The notes beneath the pieces are model-generated. The model was not told where the DNA came from. It ran no database searches and saw only the letters and a program-made list of their open reading frames with translations. From Albula goreensis (taxonomy: Eukaryota > Chordata > Actinopteri > Albuliformes > Albulidae), in assembly GCA_022829145.1 (NCBI GenBank), contig CM040741.1, positions 61,069,047 to 61,133,046 on the forward strand: a stretch of DNA of 64,000 nucleotides, in the 5' to 3' direction. Both the position numbers and the translations under genes were made by a program. How positions within the stretch are numbered: position 1 is the first letter of the stretch; every line of letters begins with the position of its first letter. Positions 28,143 to 39,800 of the stretch are shown here, piece after piece.

Positions 28143-30454
28143 GTACACTTCACATTTCAGGTTCCAACCACATGGACAATATAGTGTTGCAACTGCAGTG
28201 AGCAAAACAGTGAGTGGAGATACACAGGAATCACTTTTCTACCTGCTCTTCTACACTTGGGGAGTTTTTCAATTAGTTGATTGATTACATTTTTAAATTC
28301 TGTTGGGAATACAGAAGAAAAAGTCTTCTATATATTATTATTGTGATTGTCAGGACAGTTTCAACAAGTCTTTACTTTCATCAGTCAATCATTTTGTAAG
28401 CCACAAGTCTGCATCTGTGACATACTGGTATTGGTGTACCTGGTATTGATATAAACACCGGCTAGAAGATGTAAGCTATACAGCAGTGAAAAGTGTCATG
28501 TTTCAGCTGTCTAAGAGTAAAAGTCCATTTGATGCAGCTTTGCCCTCTGGGTATTTCGACACGTTTTTTATGAAAACTGGCTAAAAAGTGAGTTTGTGCC
28601 AGCCAGAACACTGTCACTTTCCAGATCCTGTTCAACCAAGCTGAAATTGGTGAGAATTTATATGATTGCAAAGTCAATGAATTCAATTATAGAAATGATT
28701 TGAATGTGAGGATAGTGATTATAAGTCAGATTCAAAATGTATTATACTCCTGGTTTTTAATGTGATACCAAACATATGTTTCTGTTTTTTAAGAAAACAT
28801 TTATCTACTTGTTATGTAAATGATCATCCAACTGTTTTCTTGAAAGGTTTATTAAAATATGCAAGGTGAACATTTAAGATTCATGTGTGAAACTGACAAT
28901 CACAGTTCATAACTGCCTACTACACTGCGCTATTGAATGACCCCACAAGCCCCACACCAGAACACTTCATCCCCCATAAAGATTTCTCATTGGACCGTTG
29001 AAGGTCCGAAAGGGCAAAATAATGTGACTATTTCACATTATTCTCACATTTCATTGTGCTACTTGCCTCCTCCGTCAGTTCTCCATGCTAGCTGCATATA
29101 CATTGTGCTAGGAGTTTGCACCTTGACGTAGTGTGAGTGACTAAATGGTTATGTTGTGCATCTAAATGACTGAGGTGAGTTCAATGAAAGATGAAAGTGA
29201 GCTTATTTTATTTATTTATTTATCTTACAAATCTGCATTGATAGGCAGCCATGAATGATATTTAGTAAATAATTAAAGGAAGGAAGCCTTTAAAAATTAG
29301 GATAAGAAGCCAGAATTTACATTTTCCTTCTACTTAAGGCCACACTGAGAAGACTTGTAGCTTGTTATTGCATACCTAGGCAAAGAGACTTTGTTACAAT
29401 AGATCACTGATTGACAAAGGTAATTTCACTTCTCAAAATGAGGTCAAATTTTCTTTCTTTGGAAATCAATTAAGCATTAATAAAGTCAAAATAGTGCATC
29501 CTTCTGATTAAAATGTCTCTTTCAAAGACATCCACAGTGTTGCTAGTGACCTTTGTTGTATTGTTGAAGAAATTGAGAAACTCATGTAATATACTGGAAG
29601 GCACAAGAGCAACACATCAGTAAGGCGTCCTCGCCTCTGATTGAACGTTGCCAGCTTAGCTCTCTGATCTTTGCGCAACAACTGGTACAGTGCCACAATG
29701 CGTTCAATGTTCTTTGTCCTCGCACATTGGCATACACCAAATGTGCCTGGACAAAACTCCGGGGACTTGAGATGACAGCTGATGTCATGAGACAAAGACA
29801 TAATTTAGCGCGGTAGAAGCCTTTTGACCCCTTCTACTAATTTTATCTACTGTATTGTGCACTAACAAGCAATAACATGACTCTTATCCCTTGCAAGAAA
29901 CTAACGGCATCAAAGATGTTTAATTCCCAGCATGTTTGAATACAAGTGATAACACAAATAAAATGAGAGATTACTACTGGAACTGTCTCTCCTTCCAGTC
30001 TTGCATTTTACACCTAAGTCAACACCGTTCGATGTGCATGGTGTTTGTTAAACTTTTTTGATTGGACAATGAGTTGTATTCATTAATCTGTGCGGTTAAT
30101 TCATTTTTCCGATTTTGAACGGAAAAAAAACAAAATAAGAGAAGGAAAGAGAGACAGAGGAGAGGGGTAGACTGGGTGAGTAGAAAACAGTGTGCAGGAG
30201 AAAATAAGCGCAGTAGAGGATTTCATTCCGTATGTGCAGTCCTGAAGTGTGCAATGAAGTATGTCTTCTTCATTCTGAAGGCAATGAATCATGCAGGGAC
30301 AAATCAAGACGAAAAGTGAGGAGAAAATATCAGTGTTGCTGAGGGAACTCTGGTATTACAGCGGCCAGTCACTATGACTGCCCACTGACAGGAGCTCCTA
30401 TGACACCGTCTCTCAAACCTCCCCCCAGGAAAACGTTTCCACTAGCCCCTCAGA

Positions 30455-30730
30455 ACAACGGCTCTGGGCGGACTGACATCGGGCTCAGCAATGCGCAAGA
30501 AATTAATTATTAATAATCCATCATAATTAATTCAGATCTCAAAGCACATTACTGAGAGATGAACCCTCACCTCCACCACCGTTGACATGTAGCAATTGCT
30601 TGGGCAACGTGGAGAATCCATTACGGACGAGACCTGTCGCCATACATCAGTCAAGATGGAGAAGCAAGGATTAATTAGCTAATTATACCAGTGGTTGATT
30701 AGATGGTCAGACTGAGACACATTTGGAATG
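30455..30730. promoter_or_regulatory. Candidate regulatory block rich in TAAT motifs
   Basis: A higher-complexity patch stands out from the AT-rich background. It carries several homeodomain-type sites: TTAATTATTAATAAT and ATAATTAATTC near 30500-30535, and GATTAATTAGCTAATTATAC near 30670-30690. GC-containing unique sequence lies between them. This resembles conserved noncoding enhancers of vertebrates, but without an alignment it is only a guess. Confidence 0.25.
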
Positions 30731-31697
30731 TGGCCAAGGCACTCTCACCTCGCCACACCCAACTCCTCACAAAGAGCGTCATGGGAACGTTAATGGCAAT
30801 AGAGGTCAGCTCTTTGATTTCATAAATCATTTGGAAGATGGACAGCACATGCTGGTGGGTGGCTGGTAGGATTGCAAAATTTTCCCCTAAACAAATGCTT
30901 TTTGCAGAACAAGTTGAAGAATCAGGTTCAACAAAATAAATATATAAAAGCAACTTTTCATTTCCTGTAATAAATGGAAGCCTTCATTTACTATGTCAGA
31001 TTTGTTGTCAAGTTTTTGAAATGGGATATGCCTGTGCGTTCTACTTCCTGTCAAGTCGTATCAATCAAAATGGTATACGGACACTTAAGAATATCTAATA
31101 TACCTGTGGCAAAATGAGATGCTACTTCTTGAAACAAATCTTACCACTTGCCATATTTTTCAATGTTTTTTCAAGTTTCAATTTAGGTTTAAAAAAAACA
31201 AGTTATTTAACTTCAGGAGATAGATTCATCTTGTACAGACAACATGAAGAACTGAATTGATGAATACGGTTGGTGCAAAAGTGGTATGAATATTTAAAAA
31301 TGATTTTTGGCATCTACAGTGTGTTTATTGATAGACTGCAGAATGTGTCAAATTGTCAGCAGCTGGATCAAAACACCAACACAGAAAGTGGTTTTGTTTT
31401 GAAATCTCACATCACCAAACATAATTATTTAAAAAAATATATTATTAGTTACATCTGATGCTGTGATGCTAATTCATGAGATTAGTTTTGCAATATTGCT
31501 AAAGATTTTTTCTATATTTGCAGACACAGATTTTGATTGAGAGGTTTAAATAAGTTTAATGTTCTGCTAAGGGAGTCTCAAACATCATCACAGTTTACAG
31601 TCCATTGGACTGGGAATATTATTTGTACGACTTTGCAAAGCGTACAAAGACATTCTCTGTTTATTTCTCAGGGAGATCATAAGACTGAAACACTAAG

Positions 31698-31717
31698 TTT
31701 TTTTTTTTTTTTTTTTT
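31698..31717. repeat. Poly(T) tract, 20 bp
   Basis: Twenty consecutive T residues; on the minus strand a poly(A). No retroelement body was recognised next to it. Confidence 0.85.
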
Positions 31718-33652
31718 ATTTAAATCTGTGGAGAAATTAATCAGAATCTATTCTATTCCTCTGTCGGTGCAGTAAATGTTTCTAGCACTTTAGCTCCATC
31801 AAGTGGCACTATAATGTGACTACAAAACCTCCTAGCAAGTTTGTAAGAATATTTCTTAAATGTACTGGAGAGACTAATGGAAAACATGCTCTATCCCCTG
31901 CTCTTGACCCCATCATAGGAACATCCTTGAGAAATATGTACTTTTGACAACATCCCATTGTTTGATTTCTGTGATGCAAATTAAGAAATATTAATAATAG
32001 AAGAAAGCAGGTGGAATGCAAGGGACTGTGTGTGCAGCATTCTACAGCCCCTATTTGTGACTGCAAGAGAACATGCGGTGTGTTTGATGTGAATGCTGAA
32101 TGACCATATGGCAGTGATGGAATCATGGAATAGTGAGATTTAGAGGGATGGTAGGATGAAAATTCAAATGTACCTGCAAAGGAAATAAAAAGCCAAGAAA
32201 ACATTTTCTCAACTACATTAGAGACATAGGAAAATGATGTTGCTGTTTATGAAGTAATCCAACTTATTTCACTCTCACTCTAAGCAGTAATAAATACAGC
32301 ACAACATGAGCTACAATGCTAACCGTTGGGTAAACTTGTCAGCACACTCCTAAAATCTGCATGCAAATAGCTCTCTGGCTGGATTTCCTTCCTCCCCACC
32401 CCAAGTAATTGCTGATAAGTACAGAATTTAAAGTTGTCTTGAATGCAGAAGTAAATAAGATCTTCATTACCTTCTATATTCTTAAATTGTAGAAAACATC
32501 ATCAATGTCTTGAAGCTTTTTGACACATAACAGGCTATCATTTGTGCAGCTAAATAGAAATGACAATGGCTTACAAAAATACACACTGAACATTCTGAAC
32601 AGCTGTGATAGAAATGATAAACAACCAAGAGGAAGTCAGTAAAACCAAATAGCTTTGGACATTATCCATAGTACACCCTTATACACAAAGATACAGAAAA
32701 GCAAAACTAAAAACAGCTGATCAGAAAGCAGGCTCCCTTTTCAACTATCACATTGACATTGCACTTTTAACATAGAGAAGCTTGTTTATAGAGCTTTCCC
32801 CCCATTTTAGCACATTTTTAAAGTGTTACTGAAAAGGAACTGGGAGGAAATGACAGCTGTAAATGAACACTGTTTGAGGAAGTAATGCAAATGTTGCATT
32901 TTCACAGAAAACACTTTTTTATATCATCGTTCATCAAATATGTTATTGCTCTGGAGTTCCTATATTGAGAGTTTCTACATTGATCTCTAAATTGCTCCAA
33001 AGTGCTTTAAATTGGAACAGGTTAATTTGTATTGATACAAGTATTACTGTGGGTATTTAAAAAGCATTTCCCCACCTACAGTTCAAGTTGCTCCAACACA
33101 TTTTTGTAAGATTCATATCACATTTGACCCAAGGTCAGGAGTATTTACTGACAAATGCTGCAATGCCCAAACATCTCACTGCGTATTTGCCCACAAATGC
33201 TTATCAGACTGCAGGAAGTGAATTGACGGAAAAAAAGCTAGAAACAATCTGCCCAAGAGGGAATACAAGTGTTTCTGATTGAAAATAAGATAATTTTTCC
33301 AAGAATGATTACAGCATAGGCAGGAAATAACGGCTAACCCACTCTCCCCTGTCTTTCTCAGCCATTTGTTTTCCTAAAATGGTCACAATTTACTTTGACA
33401 TAGTGGCTTGACTACAAAGAAAATGAAATGAAAAATATGAATATACAGTGCACCTGAAAACAGTATCATCTTACAGTTAACTTAACTAAAATTCCTTTTT
33501 TATGCACCATCACACAATTTATAATTTATGCAATGTTTATCATTACATTTGCACAAGATTCTCACACAGTGCAGTGATCCATTCTTCTGTCACTGTTCGG
33601 GTGTTTTCACAACAATGGATGTCATTTTCATAAATATACAAGTTGTTTTGTC

Positions 33653-33679
33653 TTTTTTTTTTTTTTTTTTTTGGGGGGG
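33653..33679. repeat. Poly(T)-poly(G) tract (T20 G7)
   Basis: Twenty T residues run directly into seven G residues, about 165 bases beyond the stop codon of the c5ar1-like gene on its 3' side. Such tracts are slippage-prone. Confidence 0.85.
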
Positions 33680-33844
33680 CGTAGTCTATTTTCCATGTTA
33701 CAAGTGCAATTGAAAAGCAGATGCATGATGGAAAACAAATATAGGTTTTGAAGTGACCCTCAGTTGTCCACATTCATGGATTATATCAGTTGTGAAACAA
33801 GATGGCAAATTCTTCCAATTTTCTGCCCTCTTTATCTGGAGGTT

Positions 33845-34858
33845 TCATAATTCTGCTTCAGATGAAGGTGTGCTGCGTGACGGCAGCCCTCTGGATTGCA
33901 CAGTGGACTTTGTCATGTCCTCACTGAAAGCATTCTCCAACGCACGTCTAAGGGACATCCTGAGTTTGTCCTTGAAGTCCTGGCCAATGAACACATACAG
34001 AATCGGGTTCACACAGCTGTTGATGTATGCCAGGGAGAGCGATGGTGAATCGAGAAGTTCCGCCAAGGACGGGTACTCCCCATACTCTATTATCAATCCG
34101 ACAATGTGGTATGGGAGCCAACATACAAAGAATGCTACAATGACACCAAGGATAATCCTTAAGGCCTTTTTAGACTTGGAAAAGCCGCTGCATACTTTCA
34201 TGGCAATGAGTGAATAGCACACCACAATGACAAGGAAAGGACCCACAAACCCAAGCACAAACCTGGTGACATATATTGTTTTGACATCGGTTTCTTCACC
34301 ATACAAACATTGGTTGTTGTCAGATTTCAATGATCTGTAAATCAAGGAGGGCAGGCTAAGAAGGAAGGATACCAACCACACTGCTCCGCACAGCACGTGA
34401 GCCAGACAGACACTTCGGTGATTCTGAGACCAAACCGGCATGATCACCTGAGCAAAGCGATCGAGGCTGATGAGGGTCAGTGTGAAGACGCTGGCGAACA
34501 TGTTGAGAACGATCACTGTGGGGAGGACTTTGCACAAGAAGCTTCCATATGGCCAGGGGTTGTCTAATACGGTTTCCACAATGATGAAGGGTATGGACAG
34601 GCAGCAGAGGAAATCAGCACAAGCTAAATTCAGGAACCAGACTGTGTTGACAGTTCTCTTCATCTTGAATCCTGCTATCCATATAACAATAGCATTTCCA
34701 GGGATCCCCAAGAGACATGTCAGAGTGCAGAGTGCAATTGAAACAATATTTATTGTATTAGAGTGGGTGACATATGGATCAGTTTCATTGGAAGGCCAAA
34801 ATAAATCTTCATAATCTTTCGTACTAAGGTTGTAAGGTAAAGTTGATTCTTCAGTCAT
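33845..34858 (-). CDS. c5ar1: C5a anaphylatoxin receptor 1-like GPCR
   Basis: A complete 337-residue rhodopsin-family receptor, expected at the plasma membrane of myeloid-type cells, where it senses complement fragment C5a. The N-terminus has two N-glycosylation sequons (Asn10, Asn24) and acidic tyrosine sites (Tyr9, Tyr16) of the kind that are sulfated in C5a receptors. Seven membrane spans are present: LGIPGNAIVIW in TM1, LNLACADFL in TM2, a TM3 cysteine (FLCKVLP) able to bond ECL2 (NNQCLYG), CWLPYH in TM6 and NPILY in TM7. TM3 ends in DRF rather than DRY, as in C5AR1. The short second extracellular loop argues against C3AR1, and the motifs fit FPR or CMKLR1 less well. The Leu-Asp-Ser before TM7 matches the human receptor around Asp282. 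The reading frame is intact. A splice acceptor lies four bases before the ATG, as expected for a gene with a separate 5' exon. Confidence 0.85.
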   Translation of the reverse strand: MTEESTLPYNLSTKDYEDLFWPSNETDPYVTHSNTINIVSIALCTLTCLLGIPGNAIVIWIAGFKMKRTVNTVWFLNLACADFLCCLSIPFIIVETVLDNPWPYGSFLCKVLPTVIVLNMFASVFTLTLISLDRFAQVIMPVWSQNHRSVCLAHVLCGAVWLVSFLLSLPSLIYRSLKSDNNQCLYGEETDVKTIYVTRFVLGFVGPFLVIVVCYSLIAMKVCSGFSKSKKALRIILGVIVAFFVCWLPYHIVGLIIEYGEYPSLAELLDSPSLSLAYINSCVNPILYVFIGQDFKDKLRMSLRRALENAFSEDMTKSTVQSRGLPSRSTPSSEAEL

Positions 34859-34862
34859 AGCT
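34859..34862 (-). other. c5ar1: Start of the c5ar1 coding exon (splice acceptor)
   Basis: On the minus strand a run of seven T residues and CTCTCCACAG precede AGCT and then the ATG, giving a textbook polypyrimidine tract and acceptor. The exon would begin at 34862, leaving only four 5' UTR bases in it. The rest of the 5' UTR must come from an upstream exon. Confidence 0.6.
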
Positions 34863-35646
34863 CTGTGGAGAGAAAAAAATATCCTGTTTCATATCTCAGT
34901 TAAATGAGATGCCATGAAAACATGTTCAAACACCTGTCCCTTCATGCATCTACATTTAGCAAATTGCAGAACCAGTGAAGTGAGAACAAGTCTGAAAGTG
35001 AAATATGTAATGTTGTGAAGCTATTTCAAGACAGGGATGGGCGTGGGTGCACAGTGGGTTAACCAAAATACTAATTTCATCCATGCACATTTGAGCTGGA
35101 GTGCGATGCTCTTTGGAGAATAAGCATCAGCACTGGCTGTGGTGTATGGTTGAAAAGAATGTATGGGATGAATGTCAAACAAGAGTAAGAAGTAATTTCA
35201 CTTCACTTTAATTCAGTTCAGCACTAATTCCTTCCTAACATTTTGATTATCACCATCCTCTATAATGGTGTGAACAGAATTCAGGATTTGATGTACACTA
35301 AATGCCAGATTGCTACAACTACTTTTCTTTAATCATCTACTGAAGTATATTCAAGGGTATTTTGTAAGTGGACAGCATGCTATTCTTGTGACAATTGTGC
35401 ATGTACTCTCATTTTACAATCTCAAATATCACCAACATTACAAATGAAGGAATATGAAGACATAAGAACTAATTAGTCATAATTTCACACTCTGCCCATT
35501 GTGGAGACCACATATAGACTCCATAACCTCAAACATTGCCATTTGTTTTTCATTTTTATCTTTTTAATAACACAACTTCATCTTATTAGCAAATTCCTGT
35601 TCTACTAACTGTCCAGAAATATTTAAATTGGTGTTCAGGGTCATCT

Positions 35647-35735
35647 TACATTACATTACATTAGGGGCATTTGTTAGACGCTCTTATCCAGAGCGACTAA
35701 CAAGGCAAAGTGCATACGAACGGTACAAAAATCTC
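35647..35735 (+). repeat. Teleost short interspersed repeat
   Basis: The stretch has repeated TTACAT units, a GGGGCATTTGTTAGACG segment, then CTCTTATCCAGAGCGACTAA. This combination recurs very widely in teleost genomes and supports the fish assignment. Only this end is visible here. A fragment like the opposite end of the same kind of element occurs at 55426-55527. Confidence 0.65.
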
Positions 35736-36017
35736 TTCATCTCTTCAAAGCATGTACCAGTCGAAAATCGATGGTAAAATTAAGTATATGCACAGAAAGT
35801 ATTTAAAAATAACCAAGTCCATAAAATAGAGCCACAATGGTGAGTAATAAGAGAAAACATAAAAGAACAGGTCACAAACATTTTTAATTTAACAGCAGCA
35901 TTAGCAGAGTATTGTGGTTTCATCAGCACATTAAATCTGAAAGATGAAACAGCATATTCACAACTGTTAGATAAAATATACATTATGAAAATTTGTATTC
36001 AAACTTATTTAACTTAC

Positions 36018-36060
36018 CTTGCTTGTTTTTCTGTCTTGTCACACTTGTCCGTGTTCTCTT
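36018..36060 (-). other. c5ar1: Possible 5' noncoding exon of c5ar1 (donor at 36016-36017)
   Basis: On the minus strand AAGCAAG|GTAAGT is a near-consensus splice donor 1155 bases upstream of the coding-exon acceptor, with no ATG in the last 40 exon bases. It is a reasonable leader exon for the receptor. The 5' limit is arbitrary because no TATA box or start site is clear. Confidence 0.25.
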
Positions 36061-37122
36061 CTAGGATTTTGTACCATGAAGTGAAGCGAGAAATGAGAAC
36101 TGAGAAAGCCTGACAGGAAGCTCTTACCAAAGGAAACAAACATTTTTAGCAATTCATAAACAGCCCAATGGAAGCATGTTTGTATAGCTTCCAATGAAAA
36201 CATCCAAACTAATTTACGAAAACAGGAAATGAGCAGCAACTGGGGAATATTTCAATTAAAGCAATTGTGTGTGATAATGGAAGAGTTACCCCTGCTTGAG
36301 AGTTGACCTCAAGAGTCTAACACTGGGAAAAGGTTTAGGAAACTAGAGGGGTGGGGTGATATTTTTCAGGAAAACCAAGTACTATTATTGGCTGCAAGGG
36401 TATTTAAATCCAGCTACTAGGACAAAATCACTTGATTAATATTATAAGGAGACAGTACTCTTGCAAGAAAAGCTAGGTGTGACTACAAGGTGATACCAAA
36501 ATGACCTGCTTCAATTCTGAATTCACTCCTGTCAGGTGCACACACTGTGGAGGTTGGCATCAGAAATGGAATATGCTACCTTTTACAAGAACCTCCCAAA
36601 ATAATTAGGAAAATAAGCAGTGATTTTTTTTTCCCAAACAGAAATATATGGCCAGCTACAAACACTGCAACCATCTCCCCCACAGAAAGACTCAGACTAG
36701 TGATTAGACTTTGCTATTTTCACATTGCCATGTGTAGAATTCACAGTGACCACCTGCTGTCTAAGATGGCTTAGGGGCACTGTGGACACAGATTCAGTTC
36801 TCAAGCCTGCAGGTGTCCATGCAGCCAGGAGAAGTTACCAAAGCCATGAGATGGATGAGTGGCAAAGCGGAGGCTTTACCAAAGTGGACCACTGATGAGA
36901 GCATATTGTGGTGCACACAGCATAGGCAGGCATGGCCACTGGGCCAGATGGTGAGAGGGCCAAAAGAAAAAAGAAAGAACAAGGAACCAAGTGAACCAAA
37001 CAGAACACCAAAAATACCCACTGAGCCTGGAAGCCTGAGCTTATTTAAATGCTTTAATAGTTGTCTTAATTGAAGGCAATGGGCAGAGGTGAGTCTGTCT
37101 GTATTTGAGGCTGTCAAATCTG

Positions 37123-37123
<1 letters not shown>

Positions 37124-37178
<55 letters not shown>
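37124..37178. repeat. (CA)n(TA)n microsatellite
   Basis: About 23 CA units followed by four TA units. A matching TG/TA-rich stretch resumes on the far side of the adjacent element (37521-37550), suggesting the element inserted into, or is flanked by, one compound microsatellite. Confidence 0.9.
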
Positions 37179-37183
37179 CACAT

Positions 37184-37520
37184 GAGGTCGTCAACTTACG
37201 AACGAGTTCTGTTCCTATGACTTGTCGTAAGCCGATTTAAGATGTAAGTCGGAATTTATACCTAAATTATACCTAAGTTAACACCTTAAGTCACTCACAC
37301 TGTACACACAACACATGAAGGACATATAAAATACAGTAATTAAATGAAACATTAATAAAAAAAAATAAAAAAAAGAGAACAATTTCTTATCTTTATTTCT
37401 GTGGTCGTATTCACGAATCAAACCGCTTAGGTCGAAACTAGGTTTTTTAAAGTAATTTATGGGAGTGCGTCGTAACCACGAAATCGTCGTAACTCGAGAC
37501 CGTTGTAAACTGAGGACCTC
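37184..37520. mobile_element. Small non-autonomous DNA transposon (MITE-like), 337 bp
   Basis: The left end reads GAGGTCGTCAACTTACGAAC, and the reverse complement of the right end reads GAGGTCCTCAGTTTACAACG, giving imperfect terminal inverted repeats of at least 20 bases. The interior is AT-rich with repeated TAAGTCGGAATTT-like and TTATACCTAA-like units and no reading frame. Its CpG-containing ends differ from the surroundings. No transposase is present, so it would have been moved in trans. Target duplications are obscured by the flanking microsatellite. The superfamily is not assigned. Confidence 0.55.
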
Positions 37521-38726
37521 CTGTGTGTATGTGTGTGTATATATATATAAAAAAATTACCCACTAAGTTTCATTGAGCAATCAGGAATTGTGTGTGTGTG
37601 TGTGCATATATATATATTTATGGAACTTCTGTTCTAGAGGCAGGGTAATCTGGCCATTTACAGGAATGCTTAACCTCTGGAAACTTAACCTCTGCTGAGC
37701 AGGAGAGAGGATAAAACCTTTCAATGGATTGGGAACCGTGTGTCATAACTGCAAAAGTTCACCACACAAAAGGCACGGTGAAATCTACATTCGAGGTGGA
37801 AGGCGTTGAGTTTAAAGGAAGCTTTCATTTTCTGCTACATTTTCTTCTGCTTTTTGCATTCACTTCCACATAAACTCTTTCAGCGTTACCAGCACTTCAT
37901 GGTTTGGTCAGTTATTCTGTATTGTGCAAATGACTGCACCCCAGCAACAGGCCAGCTGAACCCTCACACCCTGTCTGTGTACGGGTCAAGCCACTTGATG
38001 CTCAGGTGTACAACAAACTCAGACTGTTAATGCTGACAGAATAACAATCTGATGAGAGCATTTCAATAACACACCAAGGATCCTTTGAATTCTTGTGATG
38101 AGAAAACTGGCCACTTACGCAGGTTTGCTCTGAAAATCATGGAACATGGCCAAAACAGTCATTCCTTTTTGAAACTAGCGTTTGACCATTAGTGTTAAAT
38201 GTGGGCTCAGTATAACTGGCATACACTCTGTAACAGCACTTTTAATTGAACCAGGAATAATCAACAAGCAAGACTGAGTGGCCTATAGTTTTACATTTCA
38301 TCAATCGACACATTCCTAATTTTTTCCTCTATTGGTCATTCATGAACACTCCTTCCTTTTGAAAGATATGGCTATCTATCAATGTTTCTGAATCCAGCTG
38401 TGTCCTAAATTTGCTATCTTAAAAAAAGATCTTTCCCACATGCAAAATGCATCAAAACTCAGTTATGAACTGCTGTGAATGTAAACTCCTTAGGCATATG
38501 TAGAAATATAATCCATTCAAAGGAACTGTGGTCAAAAATTATTCATGCACAGACACGTTTTGATATTTCATTTTATATTACCATTTTAAACTTCATACGC
38601 CGTAATCTGGAACAAAATTGTAATCGGATGACCAACAGGGTGATGAGTATTTGAATAGATGATTTGTTTGCGATTGAACTAAATGCACAATAGCCATGGT
38701 ATGGTTTTTCACCAAAAATCTTAGTG

Positions 38727-39800
38727 TTTATTATGCCACTTTACATTTTGTAATTTGAAACATTTCTTAAATATCCATCCATCCATGTTATTGCATGAAA
38801 AAGTGAACTCAGTCATTGACATACTGCATTTTTTGGCAGAACAAGACCTTTCATCTGATCATGTGCTATAAAACTGAGAGATAAAAGGAAAAAAAGGAAA
38901 ATCAGTTTTTAAAAATTCAGACCGACACCAAAGCCTACAGTAATTTCTGAAATGTTCATTAAGTCCTTCTGAGACTGAAGTCCCCTTAAGAGCAGCCATC
39001 TCACCTCAAGTTACAGAATATACAACAAGTTAACAGTATAGCAAACAATCTACTTTCTGATAAAATCTATTTCCAAGGTAAAATAACTCCATCCAAAGGT
39101 TTTCCAAGGTTACAGTAAATTCCTTACTTTGACCACACACAAAATAGTGTAAAGTGTTACACTAAAGCTACCTATACACATCATGTGACCACAGAAATTG
39201 TCATTGTTACTTCAGGAATCCATCAAAATGAGTTCATGCAAGAGCTTACGGGGAAGGCTAAAATTATTTGCAGCAATAAAAAAAATTGGCTTATTTTAAT
39301 GAACTAATACAGATTTATCATTTTAAAAAATCTAATGTATTAGTACTTAAGTACATTTTAAGTGTTATAATATCCCAAATTTGTAATTTAGGTGATTATC
39401 TTTGTCAAGTCAAGCAAGACACAGGATTACAAGAGGGATTTAAATTAAATACATACATAATCAAGTCTATACAGTACAAATATGCTTACAATCACCTTCA
39501 AACAGATCTCCTCCTGATAACCAAGTGTTCCAGCCACATTTCTACCAGCAAAGATACTGTGCCTCAAATAAGGCTTTAACAACAGTAATCCTCAAAAAAA
39601 AAAAAAAAAAAACTATTTACATATATTTTTCTCACCAACAGTCAAAGTAGTTGTAACAAAGTATACATTAGTGATTATAACCTTAATTATTTTTAAAAAA
39701 CGTTGCAATTCATGATCTCAAAAAAGAAAATTCTGAATCTTGAATCTGGGATAAATCAATCAGTAAAAGGCATCTGAATCTGCATGTTCCTAACGAGCCT
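38727..39800 (-). other. apc: apc 3' untranslated region (end inferred)
   Basis: On the minus strand the first canonical AATAAA after the stop codon is at 38727-38732, which would give a 3' UTR of about 1.1 kb. A variant ATTAAA lies nearer, at 39295-39300. An A20 run (plus strand) sits near 39594-39613. Which signal is used cannot be decided from sequence. Confidence 0.35.

Larger units (their letters stand above)
25101..33844. other. Noncoding intergenic stretch
   Basis: AT-rich sequence between the plus-strand terminal exon and the c5ar1-like gene. The open frames in it have no recognisable protein content, apart from one weak candidate exon at 26129-26256. It holds poly(T) and poly(T)-poly(G) tracts, small stem-loops and a TAAT-rich block near 30.5-30.7 kb listed separately. 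I see no RNA gene. Confidence 0.6.
34863..39800. other. Noncoding region between c5ar1 and the apc stop codon
   Basis: About 4.9 kb without protein-coding sequence. It contains the probable 5' intron and leader exon of the c5ar1-like gene, a teleost repeat near 35.65 kb, a CA/TA microsatellite interrupted by a small transposon-like element at 37.18-37.52 kb, and the apc 3' UTR. Everything else is AT-rich sequence in which I see nothing specific. Confidence 0.6.

Noticed and set aside
29508..29801. 97-residue minus-strand open frame with a somewhat coding-like stretch, considered as a transposase remnant
   Set aside because: No recognisable transposase motif, no terminal repeats, and an overlapping frame is equally open.
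31809..32204. 131-residue open frame on the minus strand
   Set aside because: No domain, signal or splice context was recognised. Its length is within chance for this much AT-rich DNA.
33753..34814. Plus-strand open frames of 154 and 114 residues opposite c5ar1
   Set aside because: They are antisense shadows of the receptor reading frame with no content of their own.
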